From Nosema muscidifuracis (Eukaryota > Microsporidia > Nosematidae): 64,000 bases of DNA. A program made the translations under genes and the position numbers. The notes beneath the pieces are model-generated. The model worked only from the letters and a program-made list of their open reading frames with translations. It was not told where the DNA came from and ran no database searches. The stretch covers positions 1-64,000 of the forward strand of contig JAIOKI010000018.1 of assembly GCA_028335825.1 (NCBI GenBank), given 5' to 3'. Positions 50,506 through 59,786 of this stretch are shown piece by piece (the stretch's first letter is position 1; each line of letters opens with the position of its first letter).

Positions 50506-51492
50506 TTATTCGATACTTAAAGTTGAATAAATCGAAATAAATAATAATGATAGTGTCATTACGATAGATGGTATTATCAATTTATTATCTTTGTTAGTAT
50601 CTCTGCATCCTAAAAATGCTAACATAAAAAATAATAACGTTGAAATTAATGATAGAGACATCATAGAATAAAACGTAAACTCCTGGCAACTAGATGGATT
50701 AATGTTTATAAATTCAGAATCAATAGATCTGTAATGTTCTAAAATATTATTCATATCTGGTAAATTAATATCACTTACATCTCTTTTAACAATTTTATTA
50801 TAAATATTATTTTTATCAAATTCAAGAATTTGATCAATACCATCTGAATATGTTACTGAAACACATTCAGGGTCATTTTGAACTTCCTTGATTTCAATTT
50901 TATTTGTACGAATTTTTATCCCTAAAATATTTTCAATTTCTTCAATGCCCCATAAATAGTCACGATTTTTACAGAATTTTTTTGGTACTTTCTGTAAATA
51001 TAATTCCATACACTCAGGTTGATTTTTACATCCATCTCTCAAATCGTAAGCCTCGCATAATAATTTTTCGAAATCTTCGTTTGTATCACATAATTTAACT
51101 AAACCATTGTTTACATTAGAAAATGTTTTTAATAATTTGTTATATGTAGCGAAAGGCATGAACTTTCCCTCATGGACCATTTTATTAAGAAAAGAGCAAT
51201 CAATATACTTGGTATCGAACCATAAATTATCAAGATCGTAGGCTTCACATCCATAATCAATTTTTGTCTTATAAAAAGATTCTCCTATACAATCACGATT
51301 GCTTTTACACATTTTACGAGTAAAATGAACAAGACACTTTGGTATTTTTCGTATAATAGAAGTATATGCTTCTTCTTCGTTATTTGAAGTATCAATTTGT
51401 GTACAAGCATCAGATGATCTTTCTAATTGCTCATTGCGCCAATTCTCAAATTCTTCAAATGCTTCTCTTTCTTCCTTAGTTTGCTCTTGCAT
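50506..51492 (-). CDS. Cys-rich membrane protein, family 1, two-segment type (328 aa)
   Basis: Unrecognised family. FENWR lies at residues 15-19, Cys30 follows, then KC at 52-53. The usual MCxCNxxC reads MCKSNRDC, with Ser64 replacing the second Cys. DCSFLNK, KLCD and LLCEAYDLRDGC follow. IVKRD at about residue 235 is the dibasic site, followed by LPDMNN and two hydrophobic segments (about 270-290 and 303-325). It is nearly identical to 36240-37229 over residues about 45-180, but the linker has diverged. The ATG at 51492 is supported by a CCCC run 8 bases upstream (GGGG at 51500-51503 on the plus strand) and by the conserved upstream block. Confidence 0.83.
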   Translation of the reverse strand: MQEQTKEEREAFEEFENWRNEQLERSSDACTQIDTSNNEEEAYTSIIRKIPKCLVHFTRKMCKSNRDCIGESFYKTKIDYGCEAYDLDNLWFDTKYIDCSFLNKMVHEGKFMPFATYNKLLKTFSNVNNGLVKLCDTNEDFEKLLCEAYDLRDGCKNQPECMELYLQKVPKKFCKNRDYLWGIEEIENILGIKIRTNKIEIKEVQNDPECVSVTYSDGIDQILEFDKNNIYNKIVKRDVSDINLPDMNNILEHYRSIDSEFININPSSCQEFTFYSMMSLSLISTLLFFMLAFLGCRDTNKDNKLIIPSIVMTLSLLFISIYSTLSIE

Positions 51493-51553
51493 AATTAATG
51501 GGGTTATTTCGAATTTATTCTTTTTTTCGATTAATTTTAATTTAAGTAGAACT
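51493..51553 (-). promoter_or_regulatory. conserved upstream region with CCCC run
   Basis: This is the counterpart of 36183-36239: an A/T block with ACTTAAATTAAAATTAAT, an A run, GAATAAATTCGA, then CCCC and ATTATG. Here the CCCC run is present; in the other copy only CC remains. Confidence 0.5.
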
Positions 51554-51814
51554 TAATTAAAAAAATATAATATACAATTAATTTATTGATTTTAATTTAT
51601 TTTTCTTTAATTGTATTAAATTAAATAAATGATAATTTATTTGTTTTTTCCATAAGTAACGATAATATATTAAATTTTTATATATTTCTACCATGATATT
51701 ATAAAACAATCTTTTTATCTAAAATTACCAAATCAAATATTTTCTCATCTGTTTTTATTAAAATTTATTTAAATATGAAATAAAAGTTTTAGAAATATTA
51801 AAATAACTTTTTAA

Positions 51815-52744
51815 TTATATTATTATTAATAAATATATTAAGAGTAATATCATAGCTAGAGTTATAATTATAGCTGGTACAACTTTTTTAATATTCTTTT
51901 TTCTATTAAGAAATCTAAATATAACTAAAATTAAAAATAATAAAGAAATTATAACTGATACAAATACCATAGCATTAAAGTTCTGTTGGTATTGACTTGT
52001 CAATTCAAACGTCCTGCCATCGGTTATAATATTTTGATTATCAGCTATTGCATCAATATCAAATTTAATAGCATCTCTTCTTAAAATTTTTTTATCATCT
52101 CCTATTAAATCAGCAAAATTAATTGAAGAGTCGTCTGCAAAAAAATCTTCTTCATTTGCATAAAATTTATAATTAAGAATTCTTTCTAATTCTTTAAGCT
52201 GAATGTCGAAATCAGCATTTAAACATCTTCGTTCTAAAATATTTTTTAAATAGTATTGTACACACCCAGCGTAATTCATGCATTCATCTCTAAGCTCATA
52301 AGCTTTACAAAGCACAGAATTAAAAATTGTAGTATCATCACATAAATCATGAATACTTTTCATTAATGAAATTCCGTCAGTTTCCTTAAGTTCATAATCA
52401 TCAATTTTAATTAAAGTTCCATCTTTCACTGTAGCATCAAGAAATCTACAATCTCTGTATTTATCATCAAACCATACATTTACCATATCATAATTTTTAC
52501 ATTTTGTATCAAAATTATTTTTGGTAAATGAACTTCCAATACAAGAATGATCACAATTGCACATCTTCCTTGTCATATGCACTAAACATTTAGGCAAATT
52601 AGCAATACGATCACTCATCAATTCCTTTGAATAAATATCAAAACTTTCTAATTCATCACATTTAGAAGCTGAATATTCCATATGCATATTTCTCCATGAT
52701 TTAAAAAGTTCAAAATTTGTTGATTTTTCTTCTGAAGAATCCAT
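51815..52744 (-). CDS. Cys-rich membrane protein, family 1, two-segment type (309 aa)
   Basis: Unrecognised family. FKSWRN lies at about residues 14-19, Cys at about 29, and the signature PKCLVHMTRKMCNCDHSC at about 51-68 is complete. DCRFLDA, DLCDDT, LCKAYELRDEC and GCVQYYL follow. LRRD at about 223 is the dibasic site. Two strongly hydrophobic segments (about 253-274 and 287-308) separated by a Lys/Arg-rich turn end the protein, with no tail. It is more divergent than the 36240/50506 pair. It lies 322 bases upstream of 50506-51492 on the same strand. No CCC run is visible before its ATG. Confidence 0.82.
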   Translation of the reverse strand: MDSSEEKSTNFELFKSWRNMHMEYSASKCDELESFDIYSKELMSDRIANLPKCLVHMTRKMCNCDHSCIGSSFTKNNFDTKCKNYDMVNVWFDDKYRDCRFLDATVKDGTLIKIDDYELKETDGISLMKSIHDLCDDTTIFNSVLCKAYELRDECMNYAGCVQYYLKNILERRCLNADFDIQLKELERILNYKFYANEEDFFADDSSINFADLIGDDKKILRRDAIKFDIDAIADNQNIITDGRTFELTSQYQQNFNAMVFVSVIISLLFLILVIFRFLNRKKNIKKVVPAIIITLAMILLLIYLLIII

Positions 52745-52987
52745 GTATAAAAAATATTATTTTTCTTTTAAATAGTTTTTTTATTAATTTATAATTCTTC
52801 TGGAATTAAATTAAAAAAATATTTCAATTAAATATTTATTACATTAATATGTTTATATAAGTTTTACTTGTATTTGTAAAATATTTTTATTTTTTTCATC
52901 ATATTAATTTTATACGTCATTATAACAATTTATTTAATATTTTTGTATAAGTCAACTAATACTTGAAATAAATTCATTTATGTTCAA

Positions 52988-53249
52988 TAATTAAATATAA
53001 CAAAATTTTTAAATTATATTTCTTATTTAATTAATTATCTTGTGAATATGTAACTATAAATTTACAAAAAAAATAATTAAATATAACAAAATTTTTAAAT
53101 TGTATTTCTTATAAAATTAATTATCTTGTGAATATGTAACTATAAATTTACAAAAAAAATAAATAAATATAACAAATTTTTAAAAATATATTTCTTATAA
53201 AATTAATTTTCTTGTGAATATGTAACTATAAATTTACAAAAAAAATATT
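52988..53249. repeat. tandem repeat, 86-bp unit, 3 copies
   Basis: A unit of about 86 bp containing AATATAACAAAATTTTTAAA, then CTTGTGAATATGTAACTATA and AATTTACAAAAAAAAT, occurs three times head to tail with a few differences. Confidence 0.9.
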
Positions 53250-55207
53250 TTTTTCATCTTTTAAATATTTAATTAACTTTTAACAAATTAAAATACAAAC
53301 AAACCTTTTTTTACATATTAAAAATAACACGTATAAATTTTAAAGATTTTTTATATATAAAAATTAAACGATTTTTATAAATTTATCTCAAAAAATCAAT
53401 CGAAAAAAATGGTTATGTGATTAATTTAATATAATTATTAGTAAAAAATTTAATAAAAGAGCAGGTTAAAAAAAATGAGGAATAAATATTCTAATTAAAT
53501 TAAAAATATTCTTTGTATAAAACTTTATATTAATAATAAATAATTTAATTTAATGTACAAATTTGATTCTATATTCATCATTAAATAGGTTTCTGAAAAT
53601 CTTAAATTAATTTATAAAATATAATTCGCTTATAAGTTTTAATTTTCAGAGTCATCACCAGTCAATCAGAAGAAATCGATCATAAAATAATTATCAAAAA
53701 ATCATTCATTCATAAGTTTCTATCCTATTTAAAATTTATATAGAATTTCACTTACTAAATTCCTAAATTTATGATATGTAAATATTAAATTATCATTCCG
53801 AAGTCTCTTAAAACCTTCTTTATATTAAAAAATATAAAATTTAGTTTTAAGAAATCTAATATAAAATTTTTTATACTGACAATTTTAAAAAATGAATTCT
53901 TAAAATATAATATTCAATATTATTTGATAAACACATCATTTCGAATAAGTTTTTTGACATTTTATTATATAAAATATTCAATAACGAGTAGTCAAGAAGA
54001 AAAAAATAAAATTATTAAGTTTTAAGAATTATCAAAAAATGAATAATATTAATTAAAATTTTAAATACAATTTAATTTCTACACCATATGATAAAACCTT
54101 GAATGGTGTTAAAAGTATATTAATATTAAAGACAGATGAATCTTCTTTATTATATTTTACTTTTACATATAAACAAGTTTTTAAAATAATAAATTATTAA
54201 TTTTTAAATCATTTTTTAATTAACAAATGATATAATTAAAAGCAAATATTTTTTTTATCTTTTTGTATTGAAAATATCTATAAAAGAAAATGTTAAAAAA
54301 ATATATAAATTAATGAGTCTAATTATCTAAAGTTAAAGAATTGATAAAATAAGTCTTAATAAGTTTTCTATATTAATGAAAAAACTAAAGACTGAATAAA
54401 ATAATAGAATATTTTATATCATCTTAAAATTTGTACATGAAAGAAAAAGTTACTCTATTGATTATAAGAAAAGATTATTTCAAATTATCCCAAAGCTCAT
54501 CTTTTGTTAATAAAGAGATGTAACTTGATTCAATTAAATAAATCCTTTTAACTCAAATAGATTAAAATATGTTTGTAAAAAAGACAACACAAGATATTTA
54601 ATAAAGTTCAATACGAAATAGAGCTAGTAACATTATATTTATAGAATATTTAATTAATAAAATTAATATAATAGTGATTCTTAATATTTTATTATACCGT
54701 TAAAAAAACATAATATTTAATTATAACTTATGACATATTGCGAAGAATATAAATATATTGTAATAAGTTAGTTAAAAATATTATAGTAGATTATTAAATT
54801 CTATTACCTTTTTGATTTGACAATACTTTATAAAGTATCAGATAAAAATAATTGGAAATAAAACAGACTTATTTTTTTTATTATTAATTTAAATTATACA
54901 TTATTTTTTAGTTATTCCTTTTATTTTCAGTGTAAATTATACTTCCAATTTATAATATCTTAAAAAACTATATTTTTATGTCTTGTGAAATTACTCATTT
55001 TTACTATACTAGAATTATTAAATTACCCTTAACTTGCATTATCTTAAGAGTATGTATTTTAGATAATTTAAAAAAATAACTATTAGACTCATAGAATTTT
55101 AAATTAAAAAATATTGCTAGAATATCTATAAATCTTGAATAAATATAATTATTTTCTATGATCGAAGATTACGTCATATGAATTTTATTGACTATGACAT
55201 CAATATT

Positions 55208-55450
55208 AACTCAAGATAATTTTCATTTACATTTGTTATTTCAATAGCTCTTCTTCATATTAATTGATAAACGTAGATCTATATTTTATATTCCCTTGTT
55301 ATTTAAGATTAATTTTATTGTTTCTTTACTAACTCAAGATAATTTTCATTTACATTTGTTATTTCAATAGCTCTTCTTCATATTAATTGATAAACGTAGA
55401 TCTATATTTTATATTCCCTTGTTGTTTAAGATTAATTTTAGTGTATCTTT
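55208..55450. repeat. tandem repeat, 123-bp unit, 2 copies
   Basis: AACTCAAGATAATTTTCATT begins both copies, at 55208 and 55331. They are almost identical until the last 20 or so bases. Confidence 0.9.
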
Positions 55451-55754
55451 AAAAACTACCTAACACAAATGTTATTTGTTTTAGGATAAACTTCTGATAT
55501 ATATCTTTCACTTTGCTTATAGTATATTTGTTATTATCTCATTATAATATAAAAGAAATTTTTTTTTTCATTTACTTGAGTTATTTTCTATAATATTAAT
55601 TAATTATTGCTAATAAAAGATATTTTTAATGAGTAAAGATATTCTGCCACTTATAAAAATCATAAGATCAAATTAGTAGAGAAGATCTTAGACTAAGAAA
55701 TTTATATAGGTTAAATTTTAAAGAATAATTTAATTAATAAAATAAAATTAACAC

Positions 55755-56987
55755 TTAAAATTTATTAATTATATTTTCTAATACTTTTTTATCTTTAAAA
55801 ACTGGAATCATATTATTAATTATATTATAACATCCTTCTATATCATAATTATGTAAAAGATAGAAAGCCCTGAATGTTTCAAATATTTCATCATTACTTC
55901 TTAAAACAAACATATTTGATCCAAACTTTTTAAAATCATTTATAAAAGACTTAAAAAATTCTTCTTTCTTAATATCATGATTAAGAATTACACATAGAAT
56001 GTACAAATCTCTTTTTATATTCTTAAAATTATTAGTATTATTGTATATATATAAATAACAATCATAAACTTCTTTATATTTCATATTCTCAAGTAAATAA
56101 AAAGAATATTTATAAATATTATTAATAAATATATCATCATATATTTCTTTAAAATTTATCTCTTTTAAAACATCAATACTTTCTATAAGTTTATTTTCAT
56201 TCATTAATTTAACTAATTTAAAATCTAATTGAGATGTTTCAATATAATTTTTATTATCATATTCTATTTCAAGATTTCTTCTTTCAAATATATTATAATT
56301 AATTAATTTAACTTTCTCTAAAGATGTTTGATAATTTATTTTTTTATCAGAAGAATTTTTAAATAAATCTAAATAAAAATTTAAATTTGTATCTATTATA
56401 TGCTTAGCTTTCTGATTATCATAGTAAGATAAAATTTCATAAAATATTTCATAAATACTACTTATTTCTCTATCCTTAGTATATGTAGAAAGAAGATGTA
56501 CTAAAATATTAATTTTTATATGTACATTCTCTACTTCCTTTAAAAATTCTTTCATTTTTTCTATTCTAATATTCTTATCTTTAATATTTAATATATCATC
56601 ATATTTTTGATCTTCATCTATTTCTTCTATAATTTCTTCTTTTTTATTATTTGTTATATCTTTATCTAAAGTATCTTCTTCTTTAGTAGATACTTTAAAC
56701 TTATTTATATATTCATCAATATTTTTTTTATTATTCTTAATATACACTTTCTCACTTAACAAAAATTCTTCTAAAAAGTCTGGTAATCCTAAGACCTCAT
56801 ACTTTTTAAGATCTGAAATAAATTTCTTAAGACTTTTGGGATTTTTCTCGAGATCTCTAACACGATTTTCTAATTCGTTAAGTAATTTGTCCTTTTTACT
56901 TAGCTTTTCTGTTGTCTTCTGAGGAACAACAAACTTCTTTTTGATTTCTTTCTTTTCTTCTTCTAAATCTGTAAAAAATCTTGACAT
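55755..56987 (-). CDS. probable translation initiation factor eIF3 subunit C (NIP1-like), short (410 aa)
   Basis: The protein begins MSRFF, the conserved start of eIF3c/NIP1 across eukaryotes, followed by a charged Lys/Glu-rich N-terminus with coiled-coil character (residues about 5-60) and then helical repeats to the end. eIF3c is the scaffold subunit of eIF3, which links the 40S ribosome to eIF1/eIF5. Yeast and human forms exceed 800 residues and end in a PCI domain; at 410 residues no clear PCI domain is visible, so this would be a strongly reduced form. The start is supported by a CCCC run 8 bases upstream (GGGG at 56996-56999 on the plus strand). The assignment rests on the N-terminus and general helical character; another helical protein is possible. 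Confidence 0.5.
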   Translation of the reverse strand: MSRFFTDLEEEKKEIKKKFVVPQKTTEKLSKKDKLLNELENRVRDLEKNPKSLKKFISDLKKYEVLGLPDFLEEFLLSEKVYIKNNKKNIDEYINKFKVSTKEEDTLDKDITNNKKEEIIEEIDEDQKYDDILNIKDKNIRIEKMKEFLKEVENVHIKINILVHLLSTYTKDREISSIYEIFYEILSYYDNQKAKHIIDTNLNFYLDLFKNSSDKKINYQTSLEKVKLINYNIFERRNLEIEYDNKNYIETSQLDFKLVKLMNENKLIESIDVLKEINFKEIYDDIFINNIYKYSFYLLENMKYKEVYDCYLYIYNNTNNFKNIKRDLYILCVILNHDIKKEEFFKSFINDFKKFGSNMFVLRSNDEIFETFRAFYLLHNYDIEGCYNIINNMIPVFKDKKVLENIINKF

Positions 56988-56995
56988 TTTAAAGA

Positions 56996-56999
56996 GGGG
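56996..56999 (-). promoter_or_regulatory. CCCC start-site motif
   Basis: CCCC on the minus strand in an A/T context, 8 bases before the ATG at 56987. Confidence 0.6.
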
Positions 57000-57002
57000 T
57001 GT

Positions 57003-57235
57003 TTATGCAGATAAAATATTAATAAATTTTTTATGTTTTATAAATGTTTGAACGGAGGGGAAGAAATCAAGTAAAAATCTTGATATTGTGATATTCATGC
57101 AGATAAAATATTAATAGATTTTTTTATGTTTTATAAATGTTTGGAAGGAAGGGAAGAAATCAAGTGAAAAATCTTCATATTGTGAATATTCATGCAGATA
57201 AAATATTAATAAATTTTTTATGTTTTATAAAGAAT
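57003..57235. repeat. tandem repeat, about 93-bp unit, 2.4 copies
   Basis: ATGCAGATAAAATATTAATA starts copies at 57005, 57097 (with one change) and 57192. Each full unit contains GAAATCAAGT and TGTTTTATAAATGTTTG. The array lies immediately upstream of the eIF3c-like start. Confidence 0.9.
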
Positions 57236-57617
57236 AAATGGAAAACGAAGTTAAACAAAGAATTCTTATTTAATCTTTGAAGTGACATCACAATTAATGA
57301 ATTAAACAAAAAACAATAAAAATATTCTCAAATCATTTTTTTAATATTTTAGAAAGTTAAAAAAAAGTTCTTAAGGTTGATGATTAAAAGAGGAAGAAAT
57401 TCAATTTAGCTATATTTTTACTTTTAGTTTTCTTAAAAAGTTTCGAATAAAATCTGTGATTAAGAGCTAATTGTTTAGTCTTATATATAAAGTCCAGATA
57501 TTTCAGTTTAATTAAAACTTGAATATCAATTAATAAGTAAGTATTTTTCTAAGATAATCTATTAAAATTAATTTTTTATACTTCAACAATTGTTTTTTTA
57601 AATACTTTACCCCTCAA
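57236..57617. other. spacer between divergent genes
   Basis: No gene or repeat is recognised. It must hold the LSm promoter. Confidence 0.4.
57610..57613 (+). promoter_or_regulatory. CCCC start-site motif
   Basis: CCCC four bases before the ATG at 57618, the spacing reported for Nosema start sites. Confidence 0.65.
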
Positions 57618-57821
57618 ATGCTTCCTCCGTTAGAATTCTTAACTATTTTGATAAACACAAAAGTACTTATAAAACTAAAAAATGGAGATATCTTATCAGG
57701 GGTTCTAGAAGGTGTAGATAATCACATAAATATGATGCTTTCTGACTACAATGCTCATAAGAAAAATAATTTGTTATTTATTAGAGGTGAAAATGTCTCT
57801 TTTGTTGGACAGAATGAATAA
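57618..57821 (+). CDS. LSM3: LSm domain protein, best fit LSm3 (67 aa)
   Basis: A single Sm-fold domain fills the protein. The Sm1 motif runs from about residue 14 to 43 (VLIKLKNG, then GVLEGVD and NHINMMLSD) and the Sm2 motif from about 53 to 64 (LFIRGENVSFVG). LSm3 fits best: yeast LSm3 has the same PLDLL-type start, an SHCNIVLSD-like segment and FIRGDTV. LSm4 also begins MLP, so it stays an alternative. LSm3 is part of the LSm1-7 ring (mRNA decay) and the LSm2-8 ring (U6 snRNA binding). The loop between the motifs is shortened, as expected in a reduced genome. It lies 55 bases upstream of RPL9 on the same strand. Confidence 0.75.
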   Translation: MLPPLEFLTILINTKVLIKLKNGDILSGVLEGVDNHINMMLSDYNAHKKNNLLFIRGENVSFVGQNE

Positions 57822-57869
57822 AATTTTTTGATATAATTTTTTTTAATATTTTTTTATATTTTTTCATAG

Positions 57870-57872
57870 CCC
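57870..57872 (+). promoter_or_regulatory. CCC start-site motif
   Basis: CCC four bases before the RPL9 ATG, in a T-rich stretch of about 40 bases. Confidence 0.65.
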
Positions 57873-57876
57873 TTAA

Positions 57877-58437
57877 ATGACAAGAATCCTTACAGAAAGA
57901 AAAATTGCCATCCCAGGAGAATGCCAAGTAGAATTAAATAAAAAGGTGTTTACACTTACTGGACCAAAGGGAAAATTGGTTCATGATTGTTCTAGATATT
58001 TGATGTCATTCACTGTAGAAGATTCAGAACTTGTCATCAGATTATGGCACGGAAAAAGAAAGCAGATTGCTCTTGCTACTACTGTTTCTTCTTTACTTAA
58101 GAATTCTATTACAGCTGTTACAAAAGGATTCTGTTATGTTATGAAAGCTGTTCACAAACATTTTTCAATAAATTTTGAGATTAAAGAAGATGGAAAACTT
58201 TTAGTCATAAAAAATTTTATGGGAGAGAAAGCTCCAAGAGAATTTAGAATGAAAGGACAAGCTAAAGTAAGATTATTACCAGATAGAAAAGGATGTATTG
58301 CTATTGAAGGTCCTTCTTTACCAGATGTTTCACAAACTGCTGGTGATATTACTAATACTTGCAGAGCTAAGAAATTAGATCCAAGAGTATTTTTAGATGG
58401 AATCTATGTAGTTGAAAAGACAACTATGGATGAATAA
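57877..58437 (+). CDS. RPL9: 60S ribosomal protein L9 (uL6)
   Basis: Clear uL6 family member covering the whole length (186 residues; typical eukaryotic forms are about 190). The N-terminal domain includes VTLTGPKG-like [13 protein letters not shown] (residues about 26-38) and [13 protein letters not shown] (about 58-70). The C-terminal domain includes [14 protein letters not shown], the AKVRLL stretch and [15 protein letters not shown] (about 147-161). uL6 sits at the base of the L7/L12 stalk near the GTPase centre of the 60S subunit. Codon use is the most biased in the window, as expected for a highly expressed gene. The short 5' spacer and CCC motif give a very short leader. Confidence 0.97.
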   Translation: MTRILTERKIAIPGECQVELNKKVFTLTGPKGKLVHDCSRYLMSFTVEDSELVIRLWHGKRKQIALATTVSSLLKNSITAVTKGFCYVMKAVHKHFSINFEIKEDGKLLVIKNFMGEKAPREFRMKGQAKVRLLPDRKGCIAIEGPSLPDVSQTAGDITNTCRAKKLDPRVFLDGIYVVEKTTMDE

Positions 58438-58639
58438 ACAATTTATTTATTCTTTATTGAATTTATTTAAAGTAAACTGAAATTTAAATATTTATTTTAA
58501 GAATTTTACTCTTTACAGTTATTCATATTTTTGTATATGCAAAAAAAGTTAAATTCCAAACTTTCATGGAAAAATCAAATAATCTTTTTCCATAAAAATG
58601 AAATAACGGTAAATATATTAAAAATAATAAATTCTTTAT
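58438..58639. terminator. convergent 3' spacer, RPL9 / RLP24
   Basis: A 202-base gap between two convergent genes must hold both 3' ends. It is A/T-rich with several AATAAA-like hexamers; no specific site can be assigned. Confidence 0.3.
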
Positions 58640-59104
58640 TTAATTTGTTTGAGCTTGTTTTTTAGCAATCTTCTGTTTAACTTCTTTATCTTTATCTTCT
58701 TCAATAAGATTCCTATGCTTCTCTAATATTCTAAGTTCATCCTCCTTATCTTTCTCTTTATTACTAAGAATTCTATTCTTAATAAACATAGCTTCTCTCT
58801 TATTTCTTATACATGATATTCTAGGAATAGCTTCGACTGTCTTTGTAACAACTTCTCTGTCATAAATATTTGGTACTTGCATTCTGTGTTCAAATTCATA
58901 AATTTTATCTTGTAATAATTCTTTACCACGTATTTTTCTTGATATTTTTGTCCACTTGATCTTACGAGGATTTTTACGCTTCTTGAAAGCTTTAGAACAT
59001 TTTGATCTACAAAATCTGAAAACTGTGGAGTCATTTCGTACAAATACAGTCCCATGTCCGGGATATATGTTACTTGAGCAAAAGAAACATTTTTCTATTC
59101 TCAT
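58640..59104 (-). CDS. RLP24: ribosome biogenesis protein RLP24 (eL24-like)
   Basis: The N-terminal 60 residues are the eL24/RLP24 zinc-finger domain: CFFCSSNIYPGHG (residues 6-18), FVRND, FRFCRSKCSKAFKKRKNPRK and KWTK. RLP24 rather than RPL24 is indicated by MRIEKCFFCSSNIYPGHG and the NPRKIKWTKISRK stretch. RLP24 joins pre-60S particles in the nucleolus and is removed in the cytoplasm by the AAA ATPase Drg1/Afg2, which binds its C-terminus; RPL24 then takes its place. The charged Lys/Glu-rich tail (about 110-154) fits that role. At 154 residues it is shorter than the yeast protein (about 200). A CCC run lies 5 bases before the ATG (GGG at 59110-59112). Confidence 0.92.
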   Translation of the reverse strand: MRIEKCFFCSSNIYPGHGTVFVRNDSTVFRFCRSKCSKAFKKRKNPRKIKWTKISRKIRGKELLQDKIYEFEHRMQVPNIYDREVVTKTVEAIPRISCIRNKREAMFIKNRILSNKEKDKEDELRILEKHRNLIEEDKDKEVKQKIAKKQAQTN

Positions 59105-59144
59105 CTAACGGGTAAAAATATTATTTTTTTATTAAGAAAAAATA

Positions 59145-59440
59145 AGAATAATCAAATCAGTAGAAAAATATAAATATAGTAATCTAAAAACATATCATTA
59201 TTTAATAATTATCAAGTCAGTAGAAAAATAAAAATATAGTAATCTAATATTTTACTAAGAATAATCAAGTTAATAGATAAATAAAAATATAGTAATCTAA
59301 TATTTTTATTAATAATTGTTAAGTCAGTAGATAAATAAAACTATAGTAATCTAATATTTTACTAAGAGTAGTCAAGTCAGTAGAAAAATAAAAATATAGT
59401 AATCTAATTTTTTTAAGTAAGTAGAAAGATAAAACTATCA
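59145..59440. repeat. tandem repeat, 52-60-bp unit, about 6 imperfect copies
   Basis: AAGTCAGTAGAAAAATA, then ATATAGTAATCTAATA recur at about 59149, 59209, 59262, 59317, 59370 and 59413 with drift. The array lies just upstream of RLP24. Confidence 0.88.
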
Positions 59441-59786
59441 TAATATAACTTAAACATATATTTTTTTCTATTGTATATGAGAAATTATATTTAATTATTT
59501 ATTTGATTCTTAATTAAATAATGTATTTAAATTTTATTTAATATTATGAAAATATAAAGACTAATTCAACAATTCTAATGTAATAAATATTTTTATTGAT
59601 TAATTCATGCATTTTATTTATGCAATACTCAGACTAAGAATTTTTAATAAAATAATATATTAATTATACATTATTTTGTTTACTAATTGCAACAAACTGT
59701 CAAAAAAATCATTATATAGATTAATCAAAAATAAAAATATTTTTTATTCTAAAAACACTTATAACAAAATTTTATTTGATTTTTTT
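59441..59786. other. AT-rich spacer
   Basis: No gene seen. A TTG-started open frame at 59676-59861 overlaps CDC45 on the opposite strand and is not supported. Confidence 0.4.

Larger units (their letters stand above)
52745..55754. other. gene-free stretch at the border of accessory and core regions
   Basis: No gene on either strand. It contains a three-copy tandem repeat near 53000-53250 and a two-copy repeat near 55208-55450, both listed separately. The rest is A/T-rich without visible coding remnants. Confidence 0.45.

Noticed and set aside
58807-59055. 82-residue frame within RLP24
   Set aside because: Shadow of RLP24 in another frame of the same strand.
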